Source: Atopsyche davidsoni
Lineage: Eukaryota; Arthropoda; Insecta; Trichoptera; Hydrobiosidae
Assembly: GCA_022113835.1 (NCBI GenBank)
Contig: JAILWY010000016.1
Location: 186,001-250,000, forward strand
Length of the DNA: 64,000 nucleotides
Direction: 5' to 3'
Below the pieces are notes generated by a model. The model was not told where the DNA came from, searched no databases, and was given only the letters and a program-made list of their open reading frames with translations. Shown here piece by piece: positions 52,143 through 63,284 of the stretch. A program made the position numbers and the translations under genes. The stretch's first letter is position 1. Each line of letters begins with the position of its first letter.

Positions 52143-52530
52143 TTAACACATTGTATGCGGGGCGACTTGCGCCGCGGACCTATGCGTGGAGCGGGCGTTT
52201 TTCGCGACATTTCGCGCGAAATTGAACATTTGGGTAAATTGCGATAACTTGGAAAATACTCATTTAATTTTTATATTTCTTTTTTTGTACTGTGGACATA
52301 AATTCTACATTCGAACATAGGTTTTTTTTTCAAGGTAATTTGTAGGTAATTCAAGGTAACATTGTAACAAGGTTTTTCAAGGTAACATTGTCTCTGAATT
52401 TTTTTTTCCGTTCCTACGAGTTTTTCGACTGTGTTTCCTCATATCCATGGACAATCTTCCTGGGGAATCACGACGTCTGCTGGCCTTAGATGTAGATGGT
52501 CCTGGATCTTGAGGAGGGCCTTCTTCCGTA
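52143..52530. mobile_element. piggyBac-like left end
   Basis: TTAACACATTGTATGCGGGG at 52143-52162 fits a piggyBac terminus at its TTAA target, followed by GC-rich subterminal sequence. The minus strand at about 52520-52430 reads as an acidic/basic stretch without a clear domain. No right end was found. Confidence 0.45.
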
Positions 52531-52589
52531 GTAAGTAAATAAAAAAACATAAAAAGTCAACCGTCTGATATAAAAAGCACAAAAAAAAG

Positions 52590-53450
52590 TTTTTAGGATT
52601 TTTTCACCATCACAAACACAGAATTTATTGTTTTTCCTGGTTTGAACAGCTCATATTGAATGATTCCTTTAAAATCCCACCAAATACAAAGTAATACCTT
52701 CCGTAAGGTCAAATTTGGCTAACCTTGGTTAGCCAAAAAAAACCTAGGAGTTGGTTTGGCCCTCTGATTTAGAGATAACCAGTGCTTATTGCGTTTCCTA
52801 TTATCATACAGAGTCCATTTTTCATCTCTAGTGATAATGCGCTTTAAAACAGGTTCAGCGGAAACTTTATTGCTCAGTGCTACACAAGTGTTTACCCACA
52901 CCATTTTGTTATCTTCTGTTAGGTCGTGCGGTATCCTTTGTCCTTCTCTCTACATTTTACCAATTTTATGCAAATGCTTTTAATGCGAACTGTTGACCAG
53001 GAGCACTGAAGTCTAACAGACAATTCATGAATGGTCAATGCTGGATTTAACTCGATTTGCTCTATTAAAAGTGCATCATCAAATTTGACAGGTCTACCAG
53101 GTCGAGGTTCATCATCAAAACACAAATTTCCCAATTTATTTTTTTAAACCATTTCTAGCATATGCGAACACTCACTTTATCTCCATAAACATCGCAAATG
53201 TTTTTTAAAGCAACAGTTGCTGAGTTTTTTTTTATGAAACTCATACAACATCAAACGCAAAAAATGTTTAGATAGAAATTCTTCCACTATTGTTAAAAAA
53301 AGGGTATAAAAACAAAAAAATGTGAGTTAATATGTAGGCTAGGATGCATTGACAAAAAATAACATAAAAGACAACTGTACAGCTCAAGGGACAAGTCCCA
53401 ACTGAGTGCATGCTGCACCGCCTATAGAAAAACGAACAAGCTACCTGGTA
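52590..53450 (-). mobile_element. mariner element, decayed (mori/SETMAR-like group)
   Basis: Minus-strand pieces: DDEPRPGRPVKFDDALLIEQ followed by NPALTIHELS (53134-52919), then IITRDEKWTLYDNRKRNKHW (52904-52719), where the usual CDEKW reads RDEKW. The C-terminal half with the other catalytic residues is missing or unreadable. Ends are not clear. Inactive. Confidence 0.65.
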
Positions 53451-53454
53451 TACC

Positions 53455-53513
53455 TAATATATATATATTTATATATATAATATATATATGCATATATATA
53501 TATATATATATAT
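53455..53513. repeat. TA-rich microsatellite
   Basis: TA run into which the LTR element inserted. The bases flanking the LTRs fit a 4-bp ATAT duplication (53510-53513 and 56651-56654), though this is hard to prove in TA repeats. Confidence 0.8.
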
Positions 53514-53889
53514 TGTAACGCGCCGGGTCTCCAATAATTAAAACATGATTTATTTGCACTATTTATATTTAACTTATATTATACAGAGTCTTCACAACTA
53601 TTTATATTAACACATATTTATATCAACGACACCCGAGGACTGTCTCGCGCTCACGGCTCCCGAGAACTGTCTATCGAGCACTACTCCCGAGTACTCTCTA
53701 CCGAGCACTCCTTCCGAGGACTCTCTGTCAAGCACTGGCGCCGGTCGTCTTGTCGCTCGTTCTCCAAGACCACGTATTGTCGCCCCTAAACGACGGTCGC
53801 TTGATCATTACAGATGTTTCTGGACTATGGACTAGAAGTAGACTCTGGAGTAGAATCGCTTCGATCGATTCTACCGCTAACCCGTTACA
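53514..53889 (-). repeat. 3' LTR
   Basis: 376 bp, TG...CA ends with the 6-bp inverted terminal TGTAAC/GTTACA. Identical by eye to the other LTR. Confidence 0.9.
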
Positions 53890-54142
53890 CTACCCCCTTC
53901 TCAGGCATTGTTTCGTCCCGGAACACTCGTTGCCTTATCTGCTGATCCTCCTTGCGCCCGTCATCGTTCTCACTGCAGCCACGCCGCGGGTCCTCACGCC
54001 GTTCTTTCCGGCGCCCGATGTCGCTTCCATCGCGGCCACGCTGCCGATTCCCGCGCCGATCCATCCGACGCTCAATCTCGCTCCTGCACCGGCCATGCCA
54101 TCGATTTACGCACCGATCCTCCAGGCTCCAAGGAAACCACAA
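53885..54142 (-). other. short Arg-rich frame before the 3' LTR
   Basis: 85 codons, rich in Arg, Asp and Glu (GRRKERREDPRRGC). It lies downstream of the main ORF and ends at the polypurine tract. It could be a remnant of a nucleic-acid-binding segment or just composition. No zinc knuckle. Confidence 0.25.
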
Positions 54143-54480
54143 TTCTTCTATCCCGTTCCTTTGGTGTTTACATCTGCCACAGGATCGCTCGTTGCTAGCC
54201 GCGGCCGTCGGCGAGCGTAATTATCACGCAATTTAAAAATTTCTTTAAAACTTAATTTAAAACTGTGGTGTAAAGTGTCGAGACGAATACATCTGTTCTG
54301 TACAATGGTTATTACTGAACTGACTAAGTGCGAGAATGCAACATAGATTCCGTATTATTGTATCCTACCTACGTTACATCCTCGCACTTATCTTTAACCC
54401 TTTCATGCCCTAAGTACTTTACAAAAAAGATATTTTACTCAAAAATATATCTTTACAAAAATACAAAAATTACAACTATT

Positions 54481-56166
54481 TTAAAGAAAAAACACAACAT
54501 CATACAATGTTTTACAGTCCTGTCTCCTCCTCACACACTTCTCGCTCGCAGAGTGCCACGCTCCGCGACGACAGTCCTGTTGACTGACTCCTTGGCACTT
54601 TGTCCAGCGCCTCTCGTCCGCGAAGCTCCATGCTTCGCAACGATGGACCTGCTGGCCTCCTCCGCGCTCGGCCCAGCGCAATCTGCCCGCGAAGTGCCAT
54701 GCTCCGCGATGATGGACCTGTCGCACCTCCCTCGCGTTCTGTCTTACGCCACTCACTCGTGAAGCACCATGCTCCACGGCAACGGTCCCGATGCACTTCT
54801 CTCGCGATCTGCCCAGTGCCACTCGTCCGGGAAGCACCATGCTCCGCGACGATGGTCCTGTCGCACCTCCTCGCGCTCTGCTCAGCGCCACTCGCCTCCG
54901 AAGAACCATGCTCCGCGACGATGGTCCTGGTGCACTTCCTCGCGCTCTGCTCAGCGCCACTCGCCTCCGAAGTACTATGCTCCACGATGACGGTCCTGGT
55001 GCACCTCTTCGCGCTCTTTTTCCTGCGCCTGATCCCGCTCCGACCGAGGACCCGCCGTCGGTCTTCGCGCTAATCCTTCCGGCGCCTGACATCGCTCCGA
55101 CCGCGGCCACGCCGATGGTCCCCACGCCGATCTCACTGTTGCCCGAAATGGCTCTCACCTCGGCCACGCCGACGATATTCACGCCGATCTCACTGTTGGC
55201 CGAAATGGCTCCCACCTCGGCCATGCCGACGATATTCACGCCGATCTCACTGTTGCCGCCACGTCCCAGCCCGCTGGTGTCTATCATTGGCACGGGGGCG
55301 ACGCTGACAGCGTCCTCGACGGGTTCCATCGCGGTGGATACCATTCCCGTCCGATAAGAGTCGCTACTCATCGAGTAGGTCTGCACGCTGTCCAGAGAAG
55401 GTGCCGCGTAGTTCTGCGCAGCGTCCTGCCAGGGGTTCATACTGCGGTTTAGAATGGAAGAGAAGGAACTAAAGTGAGGCAAGACCTGAGGCAATTGAGA
55501 TAGATTTTGAGCAAGGTCTGCTGTCAGGCCTCGTCCAGAAATACTGTCGTCATCTTCGTGCAAGTCAGATGAAAGATTAGTATCTAGGTCCACATCTGAG
55601 AATGTCGCTTCCTCCGCTGGATTGGAGTTCTTGTCCAACTTCTCGGATAAGTCAGGAAGAGCGTGTAGCCTTACATAATAGCTCTCGAAGTCGAACTCGT
55701 CGTCCTGGGATGAGAGGTCCACGTCTGAGAATGTCGCTTCCTCCGCTGGATTGGAGTTCTTGTCCAACTTCTCGGATAAGTCAGGTCTCAGTCTTCCGAT
55801 CTCAACAGTGCCCGAGATGGCCCCCACCGCGGCCACGCCGACGGTCTTCATGCCGATCTCACCAGTGCTCGAGATGGCCCCCACCGCGGCCACGCCGACG
55901 GTCTTCATGCCGATCTCACCGGTGTCCGATCCCGCTCCGACCACGGACTGCTTGGCCCACTTTTCGTCCAGCATTCTGATTATTTCATTAATGGTGAGCG
56001 GCACTTCAAAGAGGAACTCTTCTGGGTTGTGGCCCTCTTGCACCAGGAATTCCTTCAATCTTTGCACAAGGGCTGACTTTAACCCTGTGGTTGACAGATC
56101 TCGTTCTTCGAGTTCGTTCTTCAGATCCACTACTTTGAGGTCACTCAACTTTACGAGCTTTACCAT
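54481..56166 (-). CDS. SAP-domain gag-like protein of the LTR element
   Basis: 561 codons. Residues about 5-42 form a SAP domain (LSDLKVVDLKNELEERDLS and then LKSALVQRLKEFL), a small helix-turn-helix DNA-binding module. The middle has duplicated blocks: LPDLSEKLDKNSNPAEEA twice, and GEIGMKTVGVAAVGAIS and NSEIGVNIVG-type units several times. The C-terminal third is a run of about 20-residue units (GPSSRSMVLRRRVALSRARG) encoded by ~60-bp tandem repeats. No capsid, CCHC knuckle or enzyme domain was recognised. Start: first ATG after the primer site, about 90 bp downstream. It probably serves as the structural protein or a chromatin-tethering factor; this is inference from position and the SAP domain. 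Confidence 0.7.
   Translation of the reverse strand: MVKLVKLSDLKVVDLKNELEERDLSTTGLKSALVQRLKEFLVQEGHNPEEFLFEVPLTINEIIRMLDEKWAKQSVVGAGSDTGEIGMKTVGVAAVGAISSTGEIGMKTVGVAAVGAISGTVEIGRLRPDLSEKLDKNSNPAEEATFSDVDLSSQDDEFDFESYYVRLHALPDLSEKLDKNSNPAEEATFSDVDLDTNLSSDLHEDDDSISGRGLTADLAQNLSQLPQVLPHFSSFSSILNRSMNPWQDAAQNYAAPSLDSVQTYSMSSDSYRTGMVSTAMEPVEDAVSVAPVPMIDTSGLGRGGNSEIGVNIVGMAEVGAISANSEIGVNIVGVAEVRAISGNSEIGVGTIGVAAVGAMSGAGRISAKTDGGSSVGAGSGAGKRARRGAPGPSSWSIVLRRRVALSRARGSAPGPSSRSMVLRRRVALSRARGGATGPSSRSMVLPGRVALGRSREKCIGTVAVEHGASRVSGVRQNAREVRQVHHRGAWHFAGRLRWAERGGGQQVHRCEAWSFADERRWTKCQGVSQQDCRRGAWHSASEKCVRRRQDCKTLYDVVFFL
54560..55010. repeat. ~60-bp tandem repeats inside the SAP ORF
   Basis: Units centred on GAAGCACCATGCTCCGCGA and GATGGTCCTG recur about seven times with spacing near 60-66 bp. 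They create open frames on both strands; only the minus frame continuous with the SAP domain is taken as coding. Confidence 0.75.
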
Positions 56167-56256
56167 TTTTATTTTAGCTTTATTTATTTATTTTTTTATT
56201 TATTAATTTTAGGTCTATTAAAGAGTTAACATTTTAATTTTAATTATTTATTTCTA

Positions 56257-56272
56257 CCCACATCTGACACCA
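56257..56272 (-). promoter_or_regulatory. primer binding site (tRNA-Leu type)
   Basis: TGGTGTCAGATGTGGG on the minus strand, 2 bases after the 5' LTR. It resembles the leucine-tRNA primer site known from ERV-L-type elements, with one change (A to T at position 11). A similar site is at 12898. Confidence 0.7.
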
Positions 56273-56274
56273 AT

Positions 56275-56650
56275 TGTAACGCGCCGGGTCTCCAATAATT
56301 AAAACATGATTTATTTGCACTATTTATATTTAACTTATATTATACAGAGTCTTCACAACTATTTATATTAACACATATTTATATCAACGACACCCGAGGA
56401 CTGTCTCGCGCTCACGGCTCCCGAGAACTGTCTATCGAGCACTACTCCCGAGTACTCTCTACCGAGCACTCCTTCCGAGGACTCTCTGTCAAGCACTGGC
56501 GCCGGTCGTCTTGTCGCTCGTTCTCCAAGACCACGTATTGTCGCCCCTAAACGACGGTCGCTTGATCATTACAGATGTTTCTGGACTATGGACTAGAAGT
56601 AGACTCTGGAGTAGAATCGCTTCGATCGATTCTACCGCTAACCCGTTACA
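56275..56650 (-). repeat. 5' LTR
   Basis: 376 bp. Carries the element promoter by position. Adjoins the left target duplication of the T1 copy at 56659. Confidence 0.9.
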
Positions 56651-56658
56651 ATATATAT

Positions 56659-59257
56659 TAGGGTGTCCCTTATATGACCAAAAAAATTTTTTTTTCAAAT
56701 TTCGAAATGGGTACCCTCTACTTTTTTTAGTAATGCTATAAGAGTCTTAAATATAAAATTTCATCTTTCTAGCATAATTGCAACTAGTGCCGACCGAGCT
56801 TCAAAGTTTAGTAAAAAACGTGTTTTGTCTTGATATTTCGGTCTGGTATAAAATCATTATAAATGCAATAAATTAAGTAAAAAATAGTAAAAATTCAATT
56901 AGATGAACATTAATCTTTAATCAAAAACATAAAGTAATAACAATCAGCCAGGGTAACTTTTTTTTAGAGTTGTTTTTTTACAGTCCGGATACAATTTTCT
57001 ATGTTCCTGGACACAGCGCAGCAAGAACTGTTTTTGTTCTTCTTCAGCCGTGATAAGTCCGTTAAAATCTTGCATCATTTTAACAGCCCTTTCAGCAGTA
57101 TCATTCACAACTCTCAAATAACTTATTTTTCTTTTAGCTTCCAGAAAAGCAGCATTATTATTCCAGGAAGATACATCTTCCTTTAGAAAACTGTCGTCGA
57201 TCTGCAGTCGTGATAAAAATTGTTTGCTCTTTTCCGATACGAAATTATCCAGTGTTTTGCCTGGAAAAAAAAGGAAAATAAGATAAATAACAAATAAATC
57301 TACAACAATTTAAATATATCACAAAAAGTCAATTAAACTTACCAAACAACCTTTGGGGCAGTTCTTCCTTTGACGGGTCATAGCGTTTGCTAAAATCTGA
57401 GGTTTTGTCCCGGTTGAAGTTGGCAATCATTTTCTTTTTAGTTTGGTTATCAACTTCATCATCAAACAGTGATAGAATAACTGCCTCTTCACATAAATAC
57501 CACAAGTGATGGCTAAACTTGCTTATAGAAGCATTAGAAATTGTTGCGTCAACTTTTTCGTACTCTTTTAACATCTTCAAGAAGCGCAAATCTTGGTTAG
57601 GTGCTTTGATCGCCACTGTACATTCGAGCCAAGGTTTAACATACAACACCACGACAAATAAGCAAACATCTTGTAGAGCCTTTTTGTCCTTCGCAGTTAT
57701 TCTGCATTGTGACTGAAGTGAACATATTTTTAAAGAATAGATTGCTCTCGCCATCCAGCGAGCCTGATGCATTGCTCCGGGGGGCCTTAGTTTTAATTTT
57801 TCCTCTGTGTCTCCTCCCAAAAATATTACGCACAGTTCGACCAATTCGCGGTAGTCATCTCTTACATAACCTTTGTCTAATTCTGCCTTATAAAATATTA
57901 ACAAAGCTTGAATGTCTGTCTCGGCAACACGTTGTTTTACGAAATTAAGAGAAGGTTCAATGTTACTAGCGTCGATGTTTTTCCAATTTTCTCTGAACTT
58001 TTTAAACATTGGAATATCTGGGCTACTAGTAATTTGCTTAATTTTGCTTTCAAAGACAGCTTTTAGGACCAATTCATAAACATGATGACGACAGGCGAAA
58101 AGCAGCAATTCTCTTCCTAAAGTTTGCTCCAAAATAGCACAAGCTCCATTGAAACGGCCAGTATTGGAAGCTGTTGTGTCGCAGCACATTATTTGTACTT
58201 TATCGTGAAGGTTCTAGTCAAAGAGAGCTGTTGAGACAGCCTTAGCTTGATGTTTTTCAGAAGAATGTTCTAGTTTCGGCACTGCAAGAAGCTGTTCCTT
58301 ATCGTCAAACGAAGCAATAACTGGCAAGCGTTCTTCTTTAGAACTTCGTACATCTAACCCGGGTAATAGTTTTCCATCCCAATGGACTGTGACTACGTCG
58401 GGTACATTACTTCCAAAGAAGTCAGATTTTATTGCTTCTGCCCTTGATTTTCTAGTTTCAGCAGCTAGTGGTTATCTTTGTCTTACAACCCTTTCCTCTT
58501 CTTCCAATCGTCGTTGTTTAGATCTATCTTCTTTTTCCGACAATTTTTTATCAACACCACCTAAGCATCCTGGTCGATCTGGCTCTCTCTGTTTCATTAA
58601 AAATAATTCATCTTACTCTAATTTCATTCTCTCAAAAGCATCAGCATGTGCAATATCAAACAAATTATCAAGATCAATTTTGAAATTGTTCTCACGGCTC
58701 TTGAACGTAACCTGAGTTTTCTTACAATTTTTTTTGCAACTCTCTCCAAACATGATATAAATCAACAAGTTTCTTCACGCAGTTAGGATATGCCCTTGTT
58801 GGAATTCTTGCTTTTTCCCAATATATGATGCACTCCCTAATCACAAGATTTGCACTTTCACTAACAATCAGTTTAACCTCGCGAATATTGTAAAATAGGA
58901 CCGAGGGAATTTGTCGATTAGATGGTAATTTTGCACCATTTATTTGATATCTAGGCAAACCGATAAGGAAATTATTTTGTTTATCACTCCGTAATTCCAC
59001 CGACATGTTAACGCACTAAACAATGGAGCACTACTAATCTCAAAAATCACGTATGAAATGACAAATAAAACATGCAGTTACAAGTCACAGCGCAGTACTT
59101 ACGCAACTTGTATGGACAAGTTAAAATCGCAAGTCGGCACGGGTTACCGTTTATAAATCGAACTAATATTTTTTTCTAGACAATATAGGATTATTACTAA
59201 ACTTTTAAGAAGGTACGCGTAAAAAAATATTGAACTTGAATTTTAAGGGACACCCTA
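56659..59257 (-). mobile_element. hAT-like element T1, copy 3 (longest)
   Basis: TIRs TAGGGTGTCCCTTA, flanked by ATATATAT (56651-56658, 59258-59265). 2599 bp, the most complete copy: it keeps segments missing from copies 1 and 2. Inserted in the same TA tract as the LTR element. Confidence 0.85.
56980..59006 (-). pseudogene. T1 transposase-like protein, broken (copy 3)
   Basis: Frames: 59006-58722 (N-terminus), then a frameshift in a T-run at about 58730 and stops at about 58615 and 58473. A 286-residue open part follows (58189-57329) with CCDTTASNTGRFNGACAILE, then CRHHVYELVLKAVFESK and LWYLCEEAVILSLFDDE. The first holds a candidate catalytic Asp; CRHH recalls the CxxH of hAT transposases. 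A GT-AG-like interval (about 57345-57262) separates a last exon that ends near 56980. The DDE/hAT assignment is inferred. Confidence 0.7.
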
Positions 59258-59326
59258 ATATATATATATGCATATATATATATATATATGCATATATATG
59301 CATATATATAAATATATATATATATA

Positions 59327-59367
<41 letters not shown>

Positions 59368-59432
59368 AAATATATATATATATATATATGTATAAATATA
59401 TATATATATATATATGTATATTGTATGTATAT
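59258..59432. repeat. TA/TG-rich microsatellite
   Basis: About 175 bp of TA repeats with ATGCAT and ATGTAT interruptions. Long I/Y ORFs here are artefacts. Confidence 0.95.
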
Positions 59433-59626
59433 TAGGGTGTCCTTTATATAACAAAAATTTTTTTTTTTTCAAATTTCGAAATGCATACCCTCTACATTTT
59501 TTACTAATGCTATAAGATACTTAAATATAAAATTTCATCTTTCTAGCATAATTGCAACCAGTGCCGACCGAGCTTCAAAGTTTAGTAAATCTTGATATTT
59601 CGGTCTGGTATAAAATCATTATAAAT
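59433..59626 (-). mobile_element. hAT-like element T1, truncated copy 4
   Basis: Only the terminal ~190 bp (TAGGGTGTCCTTTATATAAC ... GGTATAAAATC) match copies 1 and 3. It then joins a mariner fragment at about 59627. Confidence 0.75.
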
Positions 59627-60014
59627 GCAGAAAACATAGTGAAAAAGCTGCCAAGTACAGCAAATAGAGGTGGAGTCATCCTCCAGCATGATATTGCACG
59701 ACCCCATGCTGCAAGGAATACTGGAAAAAATTTCTGAGCTTGGTTGGGAAGTTTTACCATATCCTCCTTATTCACCAGACATTGCACCACCTATTATTTG
59801 AAGCATTTCCTGAGAAACAAGAACCGTAGGGACATTAATTTTTTTCTACAAAAGATGAAGACTTCATAAAATAGGTATATTTTCGCTTCCCACTAGGCGG
59901 CAACAAGTTATAGATAACGAGAGAATGTACAATATTTAATAAAACAAAATAGAATTATTAAAAAAAGTTCTTCTTTTACACAAAAAAAACGACAAAACTT
60001 TCGGGTACACCTAA
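59627..60014 (+). repeat. mariner C-terminal fragment
   Basis: Plus frame contains HDIARPHAARNTGKNF, then a shifted frame with PYPPYSPDIAPP, the second and third catalytic regions of a mariner. It ends near GGGTACACCTAATATA, which is a mariner TIR next to TA. The 5' half is missing. Confidence 0.65.
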
Positions 60015-60136
60015 TATATATATATATATAATGATAAATATAAAATAGATCCCAGAAAGACTACAGCCCAAATGAAGTTTTAACCGACTTCTAAAAAATA
60101 TTTTAAAGTTTAGTTTTGTATTGTACATTTGGTACT

Positions 60137-60902
60137 TTAGGAAGAGGATGCAATTCGTTGAGCGTGAACATCAAATTTTTGAAGCAATATGCTGAAGTCT
60201 TCTTGGCCAGAAATTTTTTGAGCTTCTAAGAGAGGGAGCCACTTGAGGGCGGTGTGCTCATCGGACAAAGTCACTTCCTGCAGAGGGTCCCGGAGCCAGG
60301 CTAGCCAGTATATGACAGTCTTCGGTATTCCCTTGACACGATACTCCAAAGTTTGGGTTACATCTTTAAATATTTCTAGATGTAACTCTTCTAAACCAGC
60401 TTCTTCTCGTGTTTCTCTGAGAGCAGTTGCCCAGTCTGATTCTCCAGGATCCACATGTCCTGGAAAAGATAAAGTTGATTTTGTATGACATATATATTTG
60501 TTTTTAAACAATTATTTTTGATATAATGTATTAGAAACATTGATTTTTTATCTCTTATTGTAAGGTCAATTTTTTAGGCCACCTACCCCAGTCTTCTGGC
60601 TTTCTAAAGTAACATGAAAATTAAAACTAATGGTTCTTCATTAGTCACCCAGTAAGAGTATTAGACCTGAGATGATGCTGCAGCCCTCTTAGGTATGCAT
60701 TTTCTACAGTATTGAAAGTGGAGGTTAAAATAAGGTTTTACCACAAACAGTTGAAGGTATAAAAGCGTTATTGAGTAGGCATTGGATCCATACCTTTAGG
60801 TGGAGACCAGTGATAACTGCCATAGGAAGCTTTTAATAATAAATATTGGACAGTGTTGTCCAGCCATCGGAATATGACCAAACCTGCTGCCCTCTTGACC
60901 AT
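60137..60902 (-). CDS. NUDT2: diadenosine tetraphosphate (Ap4A) hydrolase, Nudix
   Basis: Two coding exons, 60902-60794 and 60459-60137, give 143 residues (human NUDT2 is 147). The junction splits one Gly codon with GTATGG/CCAG. It cleaves Ap4A to AMP and ATP. Exon 1 reads MVKRAAGLVIFRW ... YHWSPPKG. Exon 2 carries a complete Nudix box, GHVDPGE, seven residues, then RETREEAGL, with the metal-binding glutamates. KTVIYWLAWLRD and SDEHTALKWL match the asymmetrical Ap4A hydrolase family. The start at 60902 aligns with the human N-terminus; an in-frame ATG 12 bases upstream is possible. Divergent from Ric. Confidence 0.9.
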
Positions 60903-61028
60903 CAATCGCAGCATTCAGACAAAAAATAAATAATTTCCTCTATTAATATTTAGAATTATAAATAAGACTGAAATATTTTTTTACAAAGCCATCTTATGTA
61001 AACATATATATGTATATATATATATATT

Positions 61029-61640
61029 ATAGGTCTATATCTTAAAAACTGGAATTTGACACTAGATGCCAACACTTTTGTATGCGCTGTAGCAAATTAT
61101 TAGTATACATGTCATTTTGAAGCTCTATTTATAAGCTATAAAAATCAGTCAACTATGTTTGATATTTTTTTCAATCATGGAAAATTTTGAAATATGGTGA
61201 ATAAAACAGCATTTGCGGGAAGTTTTGCTGACTCATTTTTTTGCTAAGAAAACTGCAGCTGAAAGTCATCGTTTAATCATGCGATTGTATGACAAACATG
61301 TTCTTGCAAAAAAAGTGTTTTGAGAGGTTTCAAAGCTTTAAAAGTGGCGATTTTGACATCAAAGACAAAAACGGCATGGACAGCCGAAAAAGTTTGAAGA
61401 TGAAGAATTGGAAGCGTTACTCGATCAAGACTCGTGTTAAACTTGCGGAATCATTGGACCTGACTCAAGCAGCCATTTTCAAGTGCCTAAAAGCATTGGG
61501 ATTCATCCAGAGGCAAGGAAATTAGGTGCCATACGAGTTGAACCCGAGAGACGTAGAAATGCGATTTTGCATGTCTGAAATGCTGCTCGAGCGTCATAAA
61601 AAGAAGTCGTTTTGTTCGTTCTGTTTTTAATTGTTAAGAG
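61029..61640 (+). mobile_element. mariner 5' fragment between NUDT2 and Ric
   Basis: It begins TAGGTCTATATCTTAAAAAC after a TA run, matching the terminus near 46128. Frames contain REVLLTHFFAKKTAAESHR and [16 protein letters not shown], then [20 protein letters not shown]. It stops with RHKKKSF, before the catalytic domain. Same family as 45290-46130. Confidence 0.7.
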
Positions 61641-62416
61641 AAGTCAATGACAACATTATGTTCATACACATTCTTAAATAAGAAATTCGCGTAATGCGAG
61701 GTATTTTAACGCGAAATTTGAAATTCGCGTTATAGTGAAACCGTGCATACATATGTACAATTGAGTTAGTAAGAGATAAATAAAATTCATTACATAATTG
61801 TTAAACCAATGTTTGGTAATTATATGTGACGTTTTTAGTATTAAATAAATATCATTCAAAAATTACCTTCATTTTATTCTGTTACCGGAAAATATGGCAA
61901 TTGGCAGGGTCAAAGTGTGATTTCTAGTTCTGACAGCTGGTATGACAGATGGAGCGGCCGAGCGTGTCATTTTTTTTATATTGTCTGTGGTTTAAAGTTT
62001 TTACCTTATATTGGTTCTTCCCTGAACCTTCAAAACATTTGAAAAAAAAAATATTTAAAAGTTTTTTAATAATTTAAAAATTCTACTTTATTATTTAAAA
62101 TACTTTGGTGGTAGTTTATAATTTTGCTGTAGTAAACACTAATAAAATATGTCAAATGAAAATGTCAATCGCTCGATCAGCTGGCAAAAAGCATATATCT
62201 AGTATAATTGTTATATTCTAAAAAAACTGATAATCCCGTATAAAGCAATATTTCAATTAGTAATTTTTATATTTTTATACTTAGCGCAATTTAAAATCGT
62301 AAGTTAATAAAATAAGCTCATTTGTATTTCTTACACCTCTGTGTGACTTCGTGTCAGTTCGGACGGGGGCACTGGGAGCCCGCGCGAGGCGCAGCACGCA
62401 GGGCATGTAGAACGGC
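61641..62416. promoter_or_regulatory. upstream region of Ric, no exon seen
   Basis: AT-rich until about 62350, then a short GC-rich leader (about 62355-62416) directly before the Ric ATG, probably its 5' UTR. No defined promoter element was recognised. Confidence 0.4.
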
Positions 62417-63284
62417 ATGGACAGCGCGGGGACGCGCGGTCTGCGCGTCTATAAGATCGTGGTCCTGGGGGACGGCGGCGTGGGCAAGTCCGCTGTTACT
62501 CTGCAGTTCGTGAGCCACAGTTTCCTCGACTACCACGATCCCACTATCGGTAAGGATTTGAAATTGTCTATGTAAATGATCTGATCTGAAACTGTGTCAG
62601 CGAGGAGTGACACGTAGGACTAGGAGGTCGACATTGACAACCTGAGGACGCGTAGCCTCTGGGTTGACATATTAGCTGAGTTTTTTAGAATTGTGATAAT
62701 TAAGAATTGATCTCCCCATGTATAATGTATCAGGGAATATGTCACGCTTTGCGAACTTTGGTGGATAAAACTCCAACACATGTATAGTTTTATATGCAAT
62801 TCAAACGTTATATACTTGCAAAGTAATATTATTTGCCTATTACAATTTATTTTATTTTAGAGGATTCTTATCAACAACAGGCAGTTATTGATGGCGAGCC
62901 TGCATTGTTGGATATATTGGATACTGCAGGACAGGTAAACGTTTTGTCTTTCATAAAACTGATTCTTTGTCAGATATATGTTTTTTTTTAAATTATATTG
63001 AGAATTCTGAGCAATTAAGAACACAGTATGTAACATTTTACAGGAGATGTTCATAAAAAACTTAACACTGAACAGTTTGTTGTCTATTTCAGGTGGAGTT
63101 TACGGAGTTGCGTGATCAGTACATGCGATGTGGTGAGGGTTTTGTGATCTGCTATTCTGTGACAGACCGCCAGAGCTTTCGGGAGGCAGGAGAGTATCGC
63201 CGACTTATTGCTCGTGTACGGCCCCACGAAGATATCCCCCTCGTGCTCGTTGCCAACAAGAGAGATTTGCACAGTCTCAGGAAG
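62417..63284 (+). CDS. Ric: Ras-family GTPase of the Rit/Ric group, 5' three exons
   Basis: Exons 62417-62549, 62861-62934 and 63093-63284 give the first 133 residues, ending at a GTAGGC donor; the 3' exons are beyond the window. Phases agree (1, then 0). G1 loop GDGGVGKS, effector [16 protein letters not shown], switch [15 protein letters not shown], then [20 protein letters not shown] and G4 ANKRDL. The effector and switch II text match Drosophila Ric and vertebrate RIT1/RIT2, which signal without C-terminal prenylation and affect calmodulin- and MAPK-linked pathways (family knowledge). The start is the ATG after the GC-rich leader; an upstream ATG is followed at once by a stop. Confidence 0.92.

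Larger units (their letters stand above)
53514..56650 (-). mobile_element. young LTR retroelement, SAP-domain gag-like ORF only
   Basis: Two 376-bp direct repeats (53514-53889, 56275-56650) look identical base for base and start TGTAAC and end GTTACA. On the minus strand the 5' LTR is followed after 2 bases by TGGTGTCAGATGTGGG (56272-56257), a leucine-tRNA-type primer site. TGAGAAGGGGGTAG (53903-53890) is a polypurine tract before the 3' LTR. The 2385-bp interior has one long ORF (56166-54481) and no protease, reverse transcriptase, RNase H or integrase. It must depend on another element's enzymes. LTR identity points to recent insertion. Confidence 0.9.

Noticed and set aside
53750..55357. 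Plus-strand ORFs inside the LTR element
   Set aside because: Antisense to the 561-codon SAP ORF. The primer site and polypurine tract set the coding strand as minus.
59197..59472. ORFs of alternating I and Y (also 20416-20731)
   Set aside because: Translation of TA microsatellites.
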